Part shown: positions 44,393 to 55,234 of the stretch, piece after piece | Numbering within the stretch: the stretch's first letter is position 1 | How the letters are laid out: the number at the start of each line of letters is the position of its first letter | Source of the DNA: Ascarosepion bandense | Taxonomy: Eukaryota; Mollusca; Cephalopoda; Sepiida; Sepiidae | Length of the DNA stretch: 64,000 bases | Assembly (NCBI GenBank): GCA_037127315.1 | Contig: JBBBDQ010001028.1 | Span: 3,207,001-3,271,000 of the forward strand | Reading direction: 5' to 3' | The notes under the pieces: model-generated | Told to the model about the DNA's origin: nothing | What the model saw: only the letters and a program-made list of their open reading frames with translations | The model's database searches: none | Translations under genes and position numbers: made by a program

Positions 44393-44475
44393 TCTATGCT
44401 CTGTGAGGATTTGATTATTTAATCCTTCCTTCCTCATTATGTCCAAAGAATTTCAGCTTTCTTTTTCTAATTCTG
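44393..44475 (-). mobile_element. RTE-type LINE scrap
   Basis: Minus strand contains an ILWT..GRKD-like remnant. CCTTCCTTCCTCATTATGTCC parallels CCTCCTTCCTCATTGCATGTCC of the RTE copy at about 25815-25836. Confidence 0.4.
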
Positions 44476-44539
44476 AGTAGAGATGTACTCCGATAATCTG
44501 TTCACTGAGCAATAAATAAGCTAGTACAGTTGGTTCATT

Positions 44540-44860
44540 GCATCATGATAGACAATTTTTCTCTCTCCAGAATCTATCTACCACATTTATTCGTCCATGC
44601 ATTGATATTGCTGCCACATCTGGTATGGTGCTTCTAATATGTACTTAGAAATTATTAATAAAATCCAAAGAAGCACATGCAATATTATATCCGTCCTGAC
44701 CTGGCAATCCATTTCTCACTAATGTAATGTAGCTTCCCTGTGCCTTTCCTGTAAATATTCTCATTATAATTATTCTAATGAGTTTTCCTCTTTGGTACTT
44801 CGACTTCGATTTGTTCATATGTTTCTTTTGTTTCTCCATGTAACCTCAGAAATTCATTGC
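44540..44860 (+). pseudogene. CR1/jockey-like LINE C-terminal fragment
   Basis: Plus strand FSLSRIYLPHLFVHALILLPHLVW (two blocks) and INKIQRSTCNII followed by DLAIHFSLM. These match the fingers-to-C-terminal stretch (YKS.IRP..EYC.HIW, then QRR..N, then LSHRR) of the LINE family. Frames are broken. Confidence 0.55.
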
Positions 44861-44929
44861 GATTTTTCCTAGTAACTAGAAATTGTATCCGAGTGTATGA
44901 TAACGATAAAATATATATAAAAAACAGAC

Positions 44930-44984
<55 letters not shown>

Positions 44985-45003
44985 AAGAAAGAGAGAGAGA
45001 GAG
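44930..45003. repeat. (GATA)n then (GA)n microsatellite
   Basis: GATA array 44930-44983 followed by GA-rich tail. Confidence 0.95.
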
Positions 45004-45004
45004 A

Positions 45005-45420
45005 AAGATGCAGATTAAAAAAGACATATAGAGAAGAATTAACTGAGATACACAGAAATCTCTGTAAACAGTTCAGGTGCGGGGTTGAATTTGATAGCGT
45101 GTTCTTTTTACTTTTTTTTCTTATCCCGAATCCTTCCGGTAACTTTGTTTATACGAAAGCAATTTATTTTAATATTCTACATTTTAGGCTTTATTTAAAT
45201 GAAGTACCCAGAACCTCGAATCGGATTCTCTTCAAATAAGTTTACTTTTGAAAAAAAAAGCATTTTTAAAGTAACCTATTTGTTTGCCTTTGCTTATATT
45301 TTGTGCAGCTGGTTATTTTTTCGATTTCAATTGAGTTGGATTTCATTTCACTGCATAAAACCTTGAAGGAATGGAATATGCAAGAGGAAAATATGATTTG
45401 CTAGTGAACGTCAACACAAA
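45005..45420. other. no recognisable feature
   Basis: AT-rich spacer. Confidence 0.45.
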
Positions 45421-46290
45421 TATTGCACCTTTTTCTTTTTCCTCTTCTGTAAATTCACTTATATTTCTTCAGTCGCCTCTTTTTTTTTTTCATCCATTTT
45501 TTTTCTTTTTCTCTTCCCGGTCTTACTTGTCTTTATCTTTTCGATGTCTCTCTCTATTTTCTTATTATTCATATCATTTATTTTTCTTCTCACTAGTTTT
45601 TTGGGTTCATTTTACTGTTTTGTGTTTTCTTTCTTTCACTCGTTTTTCTTTTTTGTCTTTTTTCTTTCTTTCTTTTTCTTTCTTTTTCTTTCGTTCTTTC
45701 TGTTTTTTCTTTCTTTTTCCGTGTGTCATTATTTTTTTCCTTGATTGCTTATTTTTCTACACTTTATTCACTCGTTGGGCACCTCGATGTGTAAATTTTC
45801 AAAAAAATGTCTAAAGTTTCAGAAAAACAACTTTTTCTCCCCTCGCTTCTATTTGTCCTTATTTTTGCTATATCTATTTTCTCATTGTTTTTTATCTTTT
45901 ATTTTTTCGCATTCTTTTTTATTTTTATTTTATAATTTCGTTTTTTCCTTTTTCCTTAATGTTGTCTTGTTATTCATTCTTTCGATATTTCTTTCTTTTT
46001 TCTTGCTTTTTCTTTCTCTTCGTTTTCATTTTTATATTTCTTCTCATTAGTTTTCTTCTTATTTTCATTCTATGATTTTTATTGATTCATTTTTGCACGC
46101 TTTTCTTCATTTTAAACATTTCTTCTTCCCGTTTTTCTCATCCTTTTCAACACTTTCTTTCATTATCTATCTCCCTTCTTCTTATTCTCCTTCTTTAAGA
46201 ATCTCAATTTTACTTTTCTCCTTTTTCATAACTGTTTATTTTTTGTTTCTGCTTTCACTTACATTCACACAGCCTTTTTCTTCTTCCAGA
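45420..46290. repeat. ~870-bp pyrimidine-rich tract
   Basis: Nearly all T and C on the plus strand, without a strict unit; TTTC and TTTTC runs dominate. The three long frames through it encode Phe/Ser/Leu low-complexity text and are not genes. Confidence 0.85.
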
Positions 46291-46294
46291 AAGT

Positions 46295-46918
46295 GATGTC
46301 ATTATCAAAACTTTCAACCGAAATTGGGATAGATTCATACTTTTTTCAGACGAAATTGTGATCTATTTAGAAAAGAAAAGGAAAACTTTTTTCGAGAATT
46401 TTGAAGAATTGTTCATTTAGGGATTTTCCATTCTTTCAATTTCATGTGCTTAGGTTCAGTAATTATTTGTATGAGTAATATTTTTATTACATTTACACTT
46501 GACTTATTAATGTATTCTCTTGTCTTGGGGTGTGTTTAGACTCAATTCTTAGCTTAACCGAATTTGGGAAGTGAAAAGTAGCAGAGAGAATGTATATAAT
46601 CCTACGACAGGAAGTTTCTCTTTGAACGACAACAAAGTTTTTCATCCCCTTTTATCAAGTATGTGTCTGTTGCAAAAGAAATACAGATTAAAACAAAAAT
46701 CGAAATGCAAGAGACGAGAAAAGTTAGTCTTTTTTTTCATTCAAAAACTTAAATGCAGCCTGAAAGTAAAAGGTTGTTTGTTTATTCCGCATGAACATGA
46801 AATCATATCCAGGAGTTTTCCCATGAAAAAATGATTCTATAATCACACGATTAGGGCGTGGACAACAGAAGAAATACAAAGAAATGAAATAAGTAGATAA
46901 ATATAGAAAGGATGATAA
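46295..46918. other. no recognisable feature
   Basis: AT-rich. Confidence 0.5.
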
Positions 46919-46920
46919 AC

Positions 46921-46921
<1 letters not shown>

Positions 46922-46987
<66 letters not shown>
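46922..46987. repeat. (GATA)n microsatellite
   Basis: Pure GATA array. Confidence 0.95.
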
Positions 46988-46989
46988 TG

Positions 46990-47390
46990 AGCATATATTC
47001 ATATAAAGTGACACAACTTAGAAACGGGAACATTTGCTCTTGTAATCATGTAGAAATGATGGCAGTTCGATGAAGGATTTGCAACATGATAGTTGTAGGT
47101 GGATCGTGCAAGTAGGGTAGCCATTGGATGTTGCCGATTTGATCATGGAATATTTATCTGGACTAGACAGATGGGGCATTCTATATTTGAGTTGGAAACG
47201 GCTCAAAAGTTTTCACCAAAAAAAAGTAATTGATAACACACGCATTTATCCTAGTGTCACATCTAATGCTGTCTCCATCGCCTGTTTCCTTGCATTTTCT
47301 TTTTCATTTTGTCTGGGGCGTATCATTGATAATCTTAGAATTGGATAAATCAAATCTGGATTGAAGGCGGAAGATGAAAGACATTTGAGT
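46990..47390. other. no recognisable feature
   Basis: Moderately AT-rich; overlapping short frames on both strands. Confidence 0.4.
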
Positions 47391-47392
47391 GA

Positions 47393-47721
47393 TGGCATGT
47401 TTTTGCCACAGAAGAGCAAGAATCTGCTCATCCAATAATTTTGAATGCGACAGGTACACAGTACACAGGTTTACCCTCACTGATTCGAATCTCACCATGG
47501 TTAATTGGTCAGGAAGATGACATCGTGCTGAAGAAGACGGCATGCCACAAAAACCATACTACAGATTTACCCAAGCTTTGTGAGTAAAATTGGGTAGACT
47601 TTGAAGAACCGTCAGTAATTGTACTGACACAAGTCATTGCGATAGAGGGTTTGAGAGTGCTGTTATTGTTCAAACTGTTAATCGCGCGAAATAACTTGCT
47701 CTCTCTCAGAAACTGTAACTA
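47393..47721 (+). other. candidate decayed coding sequence, unrecognised
   Basis: One plus-strand frame stays open from 47393 to 47721 apart from a single TAA at 47584. It contains LPSLIRISPWLIGQEDD and VIVLTQVIAIEGL, less AT-biased than the flanks. I do not recognise the family; it may be an unknown transposon protein or chance. Confidence 0.25.
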
Positions 47722-47724
47722 AGG

Positions 47725-48560
47725 TCCGCTTAGCATAATTGCAGTATAAACCACAGGTAGCGATGGCATCTGCGAGTGTTAAACAAACTCATATATGTCT
47801 GAACAGGCGCCTGCAACAGGGACTGGATAGCTGCGCTAGTAGGCGTGCGTCCTTGGATACGAGTGGCCAGTCATTTATTTGTTTTCATATGTGGTGGGGG
47901 GAATCGATTAATCGACTTGCCTTCCAAATGAGAATGCTTCTAGTCATGTTTGCCTTGTTAATGTATTCAATCCACCTTTTTAATTTTTCTCTATCATCTC
48001 TTTTATTTCCCTCTATCTTCCTTATTGTGTATCTTCTTGGTCTATGTTTCGTAACTTTCATCTCACAGGGTTATCAGAGAAAAATTGTAAATGATTGAAT
48101 CCTTAGCCAGTCTTCGACTTCGAATGTAAGATTTCAGTGCTTTAAAAAAGACAAGGAAACAAAAATATTTCAAAATGCGTTTGATTTTCTTTATAGTTTC
48201 AAGACATTTCGTTTTAGTATTGCTATCATCTAATCTCTTTTTCTTACTAAAAGTTGTTCTCTGTATATTATTTTACTTGAATTACTTTCTAATTATATTT
48301 AATATTGTTATAACTACAACTAATTTGTCGACTATTAATAATTTTTTATTGATTTAGCAAGAGCTAATCAGGTAATATTCGTGACATATTTTTATTTCTT
48401 CTTTTGTTTTTAGTATCAAGTGACAATAAGTCTCTTAAATTTCTTGTACTCTGTTCAATAATCTCATAATCACAATAATTTCAGTATTGCTGTGATTGAA
48501 GTTATTTCGCTTATAATTTGAATTTATCATTCCTTCACTTTTTCCGAATGGTATGTTTGC
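47725..48560. other. no recognisable feature
   Basis: A less AT-rich patch (47730-47930) then AT-rich DNA; no motif. Confidence 0.45.
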
Positions 48561-48564
48561 CTTC

Positions 48565-48936
48565 TTTGATTTATTTACTGCGTCATCGTGGACTAACATT
48601 TTCCGCAGACATAAAGTGGAAAGATTATATTGAATCAATTGCTAGTTCTGCTACTAGGAAAGTTCGTTCACTGTTTTCTCTCGCCAGAATTTATTTTACA
48701 AATCTATCATTCACCCTGCTTTGAATATTACTGCAACAGCTTGTCTTGTGCTCTTACTATTTATTTAAAAATTCTTTATAAAATCTAAAGAATTTACAAT
48801 GTTATTGATTCTGACCTGGCAATATCAGTATCGACTACTTTCTCATCGTTGTAACGTAGTTTCTCCTGTTCCTTTTCTAATAATATTTTACGGTAATTGT
48901 TCTGAGGAAGTGTTCTTTATCGTACCTAGATTTTAT
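48565..48936 (+). pseudogene. CR1/jockey-like LINE C-terminal fragment
   Basis: Plus strand LLRHRGLTFSADIKWKDY and IESIASSATRKVRSL (48569-48675) match the thumb block of the LINE at 21.3 kb (LLGLTLS...WKHYIESIA). LLSHRCNVVSPVPF and CSEEVFFIVPR follow in another frame. The copy stops where a SINE begins at 48938. Confidence 0.75.
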
Positions 48937-48937
48937 G

Positions 48938-49046
48938 AATCAGAGAGCAGAGTTCAAATTTTAGTCAAGTTCGTTAATGAACGAGAACATTCTCTTGGAA
49001 GAGGTAGGCATCCATTTCCTCACCAAGCTATGGGTTAAATAGTAAG
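48938..49046 (+). mobile_element. SINE fragment abutting the LINE
   Basis: Starts at the B-box region (GAGAGCAGAGTTCAAATT), continues TTCTCTTGGAAGAGGTAGG and GCTATGGGTTAAATAGTAAG, then stops. Confidence 0.68.
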
Positions 49047-49049
49047 ATT

Positions 49050-50085
49050 TTCTTCTAACACGCACATTCTCTCTGTCACACGCAAAAATACACACTCTTT
49101 CTCTCACACACATTCATTCTCATAAACACATGTTTACATATGCATATCTCTTTCATAAACACTAGTTTATTCAACAACTCTCACACAAATACAAACACAC
49201 TCTTCTGCAGACACACACACTCACACACATATGCATGATTATACACCAGTTATCATGTCAATGTTAATCTTTCGGTTAATCTTTATTTTTTATTTTATTT
49301 TTATTTCTATTTTTTTATTTTTTTCCACTTTTGTTTATTTTTTTGCGTTCAGTATTCAACAATATGTCATGGGTAATCGAGCAAACACCATGACATTTTT
49401 ATATCAATAAATTGTAAAAATGACACCAGAAATATCTCACGGTTATTTCAAACGATATTTTAACATTCCACTAACGGACACAATTACGGTATTTATCGAG
49501 AATCGCGCAGTCTTTCTAATATGTGATTCGTAGTGAAAAAGATATGCACCATTGAAAATGCTGCCAAGCAACAGAGTCTCTTGGGGTGAAATTATTTCAC
49601 TGGGAATTGCTAAATGACAAATTAAGCAATTTATTGCGTTCGGGAATACAAAATCAGCATGCTATCGTATTCGACGCATTTGTTCCATCATCCATGGCCG
49701 GAAATTTGAGATGAAATAAAAATATCAATTTGTACTTTACTCAATCATGGAATATATTTTATAGTGCTTTCATTATTAGCAAGGATATATTTATTTTTAT
49801 TAGAACATAAAATACTTTCAAGTGTTATGCATTTACAAGTATTTTCTTTTAACTTAACTTTAATTCATAATTTTAAACCTGTTTTCTTGAATCGAAAAGA
49901 AAAGTATTTCCGATGAAACTCGAAATCAAGTCTAGACAAAATCTGTTATGAACTGAGTTAATCTTGTAAACCTATTTCTTAACGTATATTGAACTATCTA
50001 GGCGTCATATTTACACACGATTCTTATTTATATCCAATCAAATGTTCTCAATTTTGTCGTTATTTCAAGGTTTCGGTTGTTGTGA
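49050..50085. other. CA-rich stretch then AT-rich, no gene
   Basis: 49055-49245 is a degenerate CA/CACT-rich tract; the rest shows nothing recognisable. Confidence 0.5.
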
Positions 50086-50400
50086 CTGTAGTAAAAATGT
50101 TATAGACAATTCGCATTGGATTAAATGTAAATCTTAATGGACTCGGTATTTACCCACAAAGGCGGGATCCGTGCCCATAAGCTTGGGTAAAAATTTACCG
50201 CAGACCCTGCTTAAGGCAAGGTCGGGCTCTTGTCTATTTCCCCCAGACGAGACTTTACCCTTCGGCTGAGCCTCATCTGGGTTTTTATTTCTGTTTGCAG
50301 GCAGAGAGTCTCACCAAGAGAAAGTTTTGATGAACCATGAAAATATGTATTCAGAATAGGTCCATTTATGAGGGAAATAGAACACCCCTCATTATCACCT
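50086..50400. repeat. repeat of unknown class, long copy
   Basis: TTATAGACAATTCGCATTGG and, later, AAATATGTATTCAGAATAGG recur in the same order at 51855-51945, without the GGCGGGATCC...GCTGAGCCTCATC middle. The pair brackets a gypsy integrase relic, so decayed LTRs are possible but unproven. A 136-codon minus-strand frame (50211-50621) overlaps and is unrecognised. Confidence 0.45.
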
Positions 50401-50706
50401 GCTTTATTCCTAAAGAAGTAAAAAGTCCTTGAGACGTGCAACCATTCTTTGCTGTTTGTGAAACCGTGGAGGATTGTCAGAAGTATGATGAGGTTCTTCC
50501 TCGTTCTCGTTAGAACAGGTTTTAATTCTAATGCGTTTTTATAATATTCGAATGACTTGCTTGTCATCTGAAGTATTGGTAGGTATGTGTTCTTTCTGTT
50601 GAGAAATTCGTTCGTCACCACTCGAGGGATCAGAGCTCAAAAGTTCATTCATAATCTTAAGAAGGAGGCCCTGTCTCTTCAAAATGTGTTGAAGTGTTCT
50701 GTATAC

Positions 50707-50707
<1 letters not shown>

Positions 50708-50762
<55 letters not shown>
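50708..50762. repeat. (CT)n microsatellite
   Basis: Pure CT array. Confidence 0.95.
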
Positions 50763-50765
<3 letters not shown>

Positions 50766-50784
50766 GTCATATGTTCCCGATTTG

Positions 50785-51365
50785 TTCCAAGTTTCTTAGT
50801 GAAACTGTGTCTTTCTGTCAATCCGGGTAACAGACACGCTTGATTCACCAGTGGTTCATTTTTATTCAGTCGCATGTGTCTTTTTAGTAATATCGTTCCC
50901 AATATCATGAGCCAAGAAGGTAGAACCGCTTAGAAATTGGAGGTATTGTTCATGAGGTGTTAGAGTTAGTGGCTGTGCATAGCAGCGTTCTAATAGCATG
51001 CAGGGCTTCTCGAAGTAATTGTTCCCAATTCTCTAGAGGTATTCCTTTATCAGCAGCTTTCCAGATTATCTCATTATACCTACTTACGATTATCCCTTTC
51101 TCTTGGAGGAATAGCCATACGCCCTCAGACATAAATGAAGCCTCTTTGACCGAATAAATATACGCGGGTACCCTGAAGACAGCATAAACTGAGCAAAGTG
51201 TTTGTACGACTGTTGTAGAAGATGCATCTGTGCAGGGTTTCACGGTATTAAACTGCAAATATTCGTCAATTATTGTCAACATGTACATGTTGCGGGTTTC
51301 TGTAAAAACCAGACGTTTTACTAAATCTAGTACTCTCGCCTGGCCACGGGCTTATTGTAACGTTA
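50785..51365 (-). pseudogene. Ty3/gypsy integrase core and C-terminal fragment
   Basis: The minus-strand frame 51288-50950 reads YMLTIIDEYLQFNTVKPC, then TVVQTLCSVYAVF and PAYIYSVKEASFMSEGV. NEIIWKAADKGI and WEQLLREALHAIRTLLCTATN follow. This is the integrase core of gypsy-type elements. The expected catalytic Asp of the D-x-G-x-F block is changed (SVKEASF), and the PYNPQ-type segment is deleted. Downstream, LLKRHMRLNKNEPLVNQ (about 50890-50840) matches the C-terminal block. No intact RT or LTR adjoins. Confidence 0.82.
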
Positions 51366-51683
51366 ATATGCTATTTTTAAATATTTATTATGGCATATCC
51401 GTGGAGAGAAAACCATTTATGATGTCATCTCTTATTAATTTGGCTCGATATTAGTTGACTTATGTTGAAGAAAATGAACAGCCATTACTTAGTTTTACTA
51501 AGGTTTGACAGAATCAGTCAACTGAGTCAGAGAACATCTGATGCCTCGTAGCCAGTAAGTGTTTCAGTCATCTGTTTTTATGTAGATCTTGTCTAGTGTT
51601 GTTAAAGTCTTTCCGTAGAAAGATACGTCTGCAAAATACTCGAAAACTTGTGCTGAGACATAATTCGTGTGGTAGTGCAGCTT

Positions 51684-51720
51684 ATTAGAACTTCCGCCCT
51701 ACTTGGGCGGAAGTTCTAAT
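51684..51720. repeat. perfect 16-bp hairpin with 5-base loop
   Basis: Arms 51684-51699 and 51705-51720 are exact reverse complements; stem includes CTTCCGCCC. Loop TACTT. Confidence 0.9.
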
Positions 51721-51839
51721 GAGAAATTTATGAAATTGACGATATTCTAGTTCGGCGTCAAATGCATTGGAGTCAATAATAAGTTTTTCTAGACAGAGTA
51801 GATTAACCATTAACTAAATGGTTAACAATGAAAGTTCAT

Positions 51840-51985
51840 TAAATTGTAATAGAATTGTTACAGACAATTCGTATTGGTTTAAATTTAAACTTTAATGAAC
51901 TCTGAATACAAGCAGATTTCTCCTGAACATATGTATTCTGGATAGACCGATTAATGGGGAAAATGGACGATACCACACTCACAGT
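51840..51985. repeat. repeat of unknown class, short copy of 50086-50400
   Basis: TTACAGACAATTCGTATTGG then ACATATGTATTCTGGATAG parallel the long copy, with the GC-richer middle absent. Confidence 0.45.
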
Positions 51986-51989
51986 GAAT

Positions 51990-53160
51990 TCCAACATTTT
52001 TTAAGTGTCTGTCGATCCGAGTAACTCCCAGAGAATTTTGAACTGAACACTAATCTACGGAATATAATTATTCTCCTTCCGTTGTTCTGTTTCCACTGGA
52101 TTTAAATCCATATTATACGGTTCAGGGAGTGAACTCTGTTACTATGGCACTAAACTCTTTCAGCCTTAAGACTTAATCCCGGAAGCCTTTTTACTGATGG
52201 AAAGTCTTGAATCGGATTAGGATGATCCTTATCAATTTAAATTTCAAACTATGTAACATACATATAACAGCCATATGGGAGCGGTTAAAAAATTTTCAAG
52301 AGAAACGATAGCTGTGAAAGCAAAAATTAACAAGGCTTCAGCAACAATAGTAAGAGAGAGAGAGAGAGAGAGACTCCTTATGCGTCAGTAAAGGAAGTTG
52401 TGTTTGGTAGCATCCGGAACATAGAAGGCAATAAGTGCATGAGGGTTAAGATTTCAGGTTATAGCTTTAGGATTGTCCCACTGTAAAATAACCAAGAGTA
52501 TTAATGTGCTGATTCGTGAATTTGTTGATATATTTAATGAGAGTCAAATCACTGAACCGAGTAGCACAAACTCAGATACATCCCCAATGTACACCAATTC
52601 CTTAGTGAAGGATTAGAATAGTTTTATTCCAGAGTTTTTCTAGTTGGTGGCATTTTGTCTACATGACACACGAACAGGTAATGTTAAGACCAACAAGGAG
52701 TTTGTAGCTTCGTTTCATGGAAATAATCTTCTTAAATTCCTGAAACCATCTCAAGCATAAAATATCCCTTTCTATACATGAATACAAATCAAACATTAAA
52801 GTAATTTCAAACCTGATTGACATGTATCAGTTAAGTACTCACCGCATCTACAAAATATTGCCTTAATAACTCTTTGTTCTAAAAGCCGATATAAAAAAAG
52901 ATGGTTTAATTGAGTTTACACAATGTCTTTTTAATTACATGTGCAAGATCACTGCCAAAATATTATCTCCAGTTTAATAGAGATTAATGCTTTCGTAAAA
53001 TCCTGGCCTTTTATAAATGTTTGGCTACGTGGTTCTGAAAAAGAAAATATAAAGCAAATTAAAGTTTTAGTTTCAATTTGAAGTAGACTCCGACTTTTTT
53101 AATATTGCAAAATCATTTTGAAATAGTGAAGAGAATGCATGAGTAACGTTATGGGTATCT
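51990..53160. other. no gene; short (GA)n at 52353-52371
   Basis: AT-rich sequence otherwise featureless. Confidence 0.5.
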
Positions 53161-53166
53161 GCGTGG

Positions 53167-53292
53167 AAAGTGGGATTCACTTACGCACAAATAGATTTGG
53201 AAAAGGTATGAATCGGTTTTTTCTACCTACCCGTCACTTATTAGTTAAATAGCATGGTATACTGGACTATCTAGCCTTAATTGGTAATTAGT
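53167..53292 (+). mobile_element. SINE fragment
   Basis: TTCACTTACGCACAAATAG, GGAAAAGGTATGAATCGG, TTAGTTAAATAGCATGG, CTAGCCTTAATTGGTAATTAG; middle of the family only. Confidence 0.7.
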
Positions 53293-53396
53293 GCTGGTAA
53301 TTAGCTCGCGCATTAAGACATAAATCAAGGCAACAACAGGGGTGTGGTGAAGTTATGGTTCTTAACTTCACATGAAGTAGTAAGAAATTCACCTTC

Positions 53397-53399
<3 letters not shown>

Positions 53400-53474
<75 letters not shown>
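53400..53474. repeat. (CT)n-(AT)n compound microsatellite
   Basis: CT array to 53427, then AT array. Confidence 0.95.
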
Positions 53475-53478
<4 letters not shown>

Positions 53479-53570
53479 CATGCACACAGACACTTTTCTC
53501 TTTCTATCTCTCATAAACAGTAGTAAAATTGAAATCACTTAAGTACGAGTAGTTATCATTGAAGTGTTTT

Positions 53571-53812
53571 TTAGACGTTGCATTCACTTACGCGCAAATA
53601 TCCTTGGGAAAGGTATTAATCCGTCTCTTCAAATTACGAGTTAAATAACGGGACAGATTAGGTTCCAGAGCCTTGGCTGGCAACCAGTCTACCGCAGAAA
53701 GTCATGGCAGCCTACTGCAGGATAATCTGCCCAGTCACTCATGTCTCTTTCGAGACATGATTACCCAAGCCTGTATCACGTATGGCACTTGACTGACTGA
53801 CTGACTGACTGA
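53571..53812 (+). mobile_element. SINE, body and 3' end well conserved
   Basis: CACTTACGCGCAAATATCC, CTTGGGAAAGGTATTAAT, CTTGGCTGGCAACCAGTC, CTTTCGAGACATGATTACC, CGTATGGCACTTGACTGA; (CTGA)n end. The tRNA-like head is missing. Confidence 0.87.
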
Positions 53813-53814
53813 TC

Positions 53815-54435
53815 CCATATTCATTCGTTTTTATAGTCGCAATAATTTGTTTAACCTCAGGTATCTGACACTTTCATTAATGTTTCTTTGTTCTATCGTT
53901 CAAGCATTCTTTGTTAGGAATCAATATGGAAAGGATTCTTTGTCTGGCTTTTTCGGAAGAAACCCTTTATGAATTTGCACTGAGCGTCTGCAAAGTATTT
54001 TGATCTTTTGTTGTCTATCGAACAAATCCACGACAAGCACTGAACTCGCAGCTAAGATCAAATCGGACAAAATAAATGGCAGAAACACTAGAATAGAGTC
54101 AACGAACGTCAGAGAATAAACAAGTCGAAATATGTAAACAACAACATTATAGACGTTCACCCAGATTTATTTAATGCTAGCCAAAACTAATTTCCATCTC
54201 TTTGTCCCTAGGATCGTTGTAACTTCCGTGGAAATGTTATTTTCAAAGCACTTAATACTGTCATTCACAAATCAAAAGATATTCCCAATGTAAATTAAAA
54301 TCACAACCATTTTGTTGTGCTAATTCTACTTTTCTATGTACTAATTTATTCAGGTATCAACTAGAAAAGTACCCTGTTGATGTGATCAAATATTATCCCT
54401 AATCACTATCGATGATGAGGCATTGCATTGCATTG
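53815..54435. other. no recognisable feature
   Basis: AT-rich. Confidence 0.5.
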
Positions 54436-54511
54436 AAGATTTTACAAATTTAAGAAATCTATACCATTTATATTGTTCGGACTATTGTACTCATCTTTAT
54501 TGCCATATTTA

Positions 54512-54548
54512 CGACGTTTCAGTTGTTGTGCTCTCCGACCTTCTTCAG
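54512..54548 (-). ncRNA. hammerhead-like core with palindromic helix III
   Basis: Minus strand CTGAAGA (54548-54542), spacer, GAAACGTC^GTAAAT (GAAA at 54520-54517). ACGT is self-complementary, as needed for a dimeric helix III; AC before the core pairs with GT after the site. Stem II is only 2-3 bp. Confidence 0.5.
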
Positions 54549-54624
54549 GTGCTAGAAATTTTGAAACAAACACTTTATTACGATTACTGGGGTATATCAT
54601 ACTCATTCCATGATATATGTTAGC

Positions 54625-54668
54625 ACCTGAAGAAGTCCAGAGTTTACAGAGACTGAAACGTCGTAAAC
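54625..54668 (+). ncRNA. hammerhead-like core with 4-bp stem II
   Basis: CTGAAGA (54627-54633), AGTC/GACT stem (54634-54637 with 54651-54654), GAAACGTC (54655-54662), then GTAAAC. It has the same palindromic ACGT helix III and AC/GT helix I as its inverted partner. Confidence 0.55.
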
Positions 54669-54747
54669 ATTGCAATAAGGACAAATACAATAGACCGAAC
54701 AATGTAACAAGTGTAAATACTACCTCATCTCAGAAGTATTGACAAAT

Positions 54748-55230
54748 ACTCGGAAACCTAATGAGTAAAAACGATTGCACATAAAGAGACATCTAAGTCC
54801 TTTAAAAAAATAACTAAAGTTATTTTAGTCGATTGCATAACATCTGGAATTTCAAGCAACGCATCCTGAAGACTAAGGTTAGATTGAATAACGTCATGGT
54901 TAGAATCGTTTTTTTTTTGTGGGATTGTGATTGATGACTAATCACAAAGCAAGATTGTCTACGACAAATCTGTACAAGTTCTCTAATGAAATATCGTGGA
55001 TAAGAGAAAGTATGAATATTTTGTTGATATTAACATATATGGGAGATCTCTCGTCCATGTCCTGAAAATGCTTACTGAAAAAATGTCTGCGGTTTGCTGG
55101 CGATAAATGTTCATAAACTAAGCGTACATTGTTGCCTCATAAAATAACAGCTTTTCTCTAGGACAGGAATTCTAACCAGGGGAGAATTTCTAGGTTTCAT
55201 TGGTGGAACCTTTTAATTTTTTTTTTTAAT
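54748..55230. other. no recognisable feature
   Basis: AT-rich. Confidence 0.45.
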
Positions 55231-55234
55231 TAGA

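Larger units (their letters stand above)
54440..54745. mobile_element. inverted pair of hammerhead-like repeat units
   Basis: The left arm (54440-54555, motif on minus strand) and right arm (54615-54745, motif on plus strand) are inverted copies separated by about 60-75 bp. Each arm has the core followed by GTAAA(T/C)AT(G/T)GCAATAA and a CCGAACAAT segment. No tRNA-like core lies between them, unlike 16.4 and 41 kb. Confidence 0.65.

Noticed and set aside
45371..46296. Several long open frames of 66-147 codons
   Set aside because: They run through a T/C-rich tract and encode only Phe/Ser/Leu low-complexity text in more than one frame.
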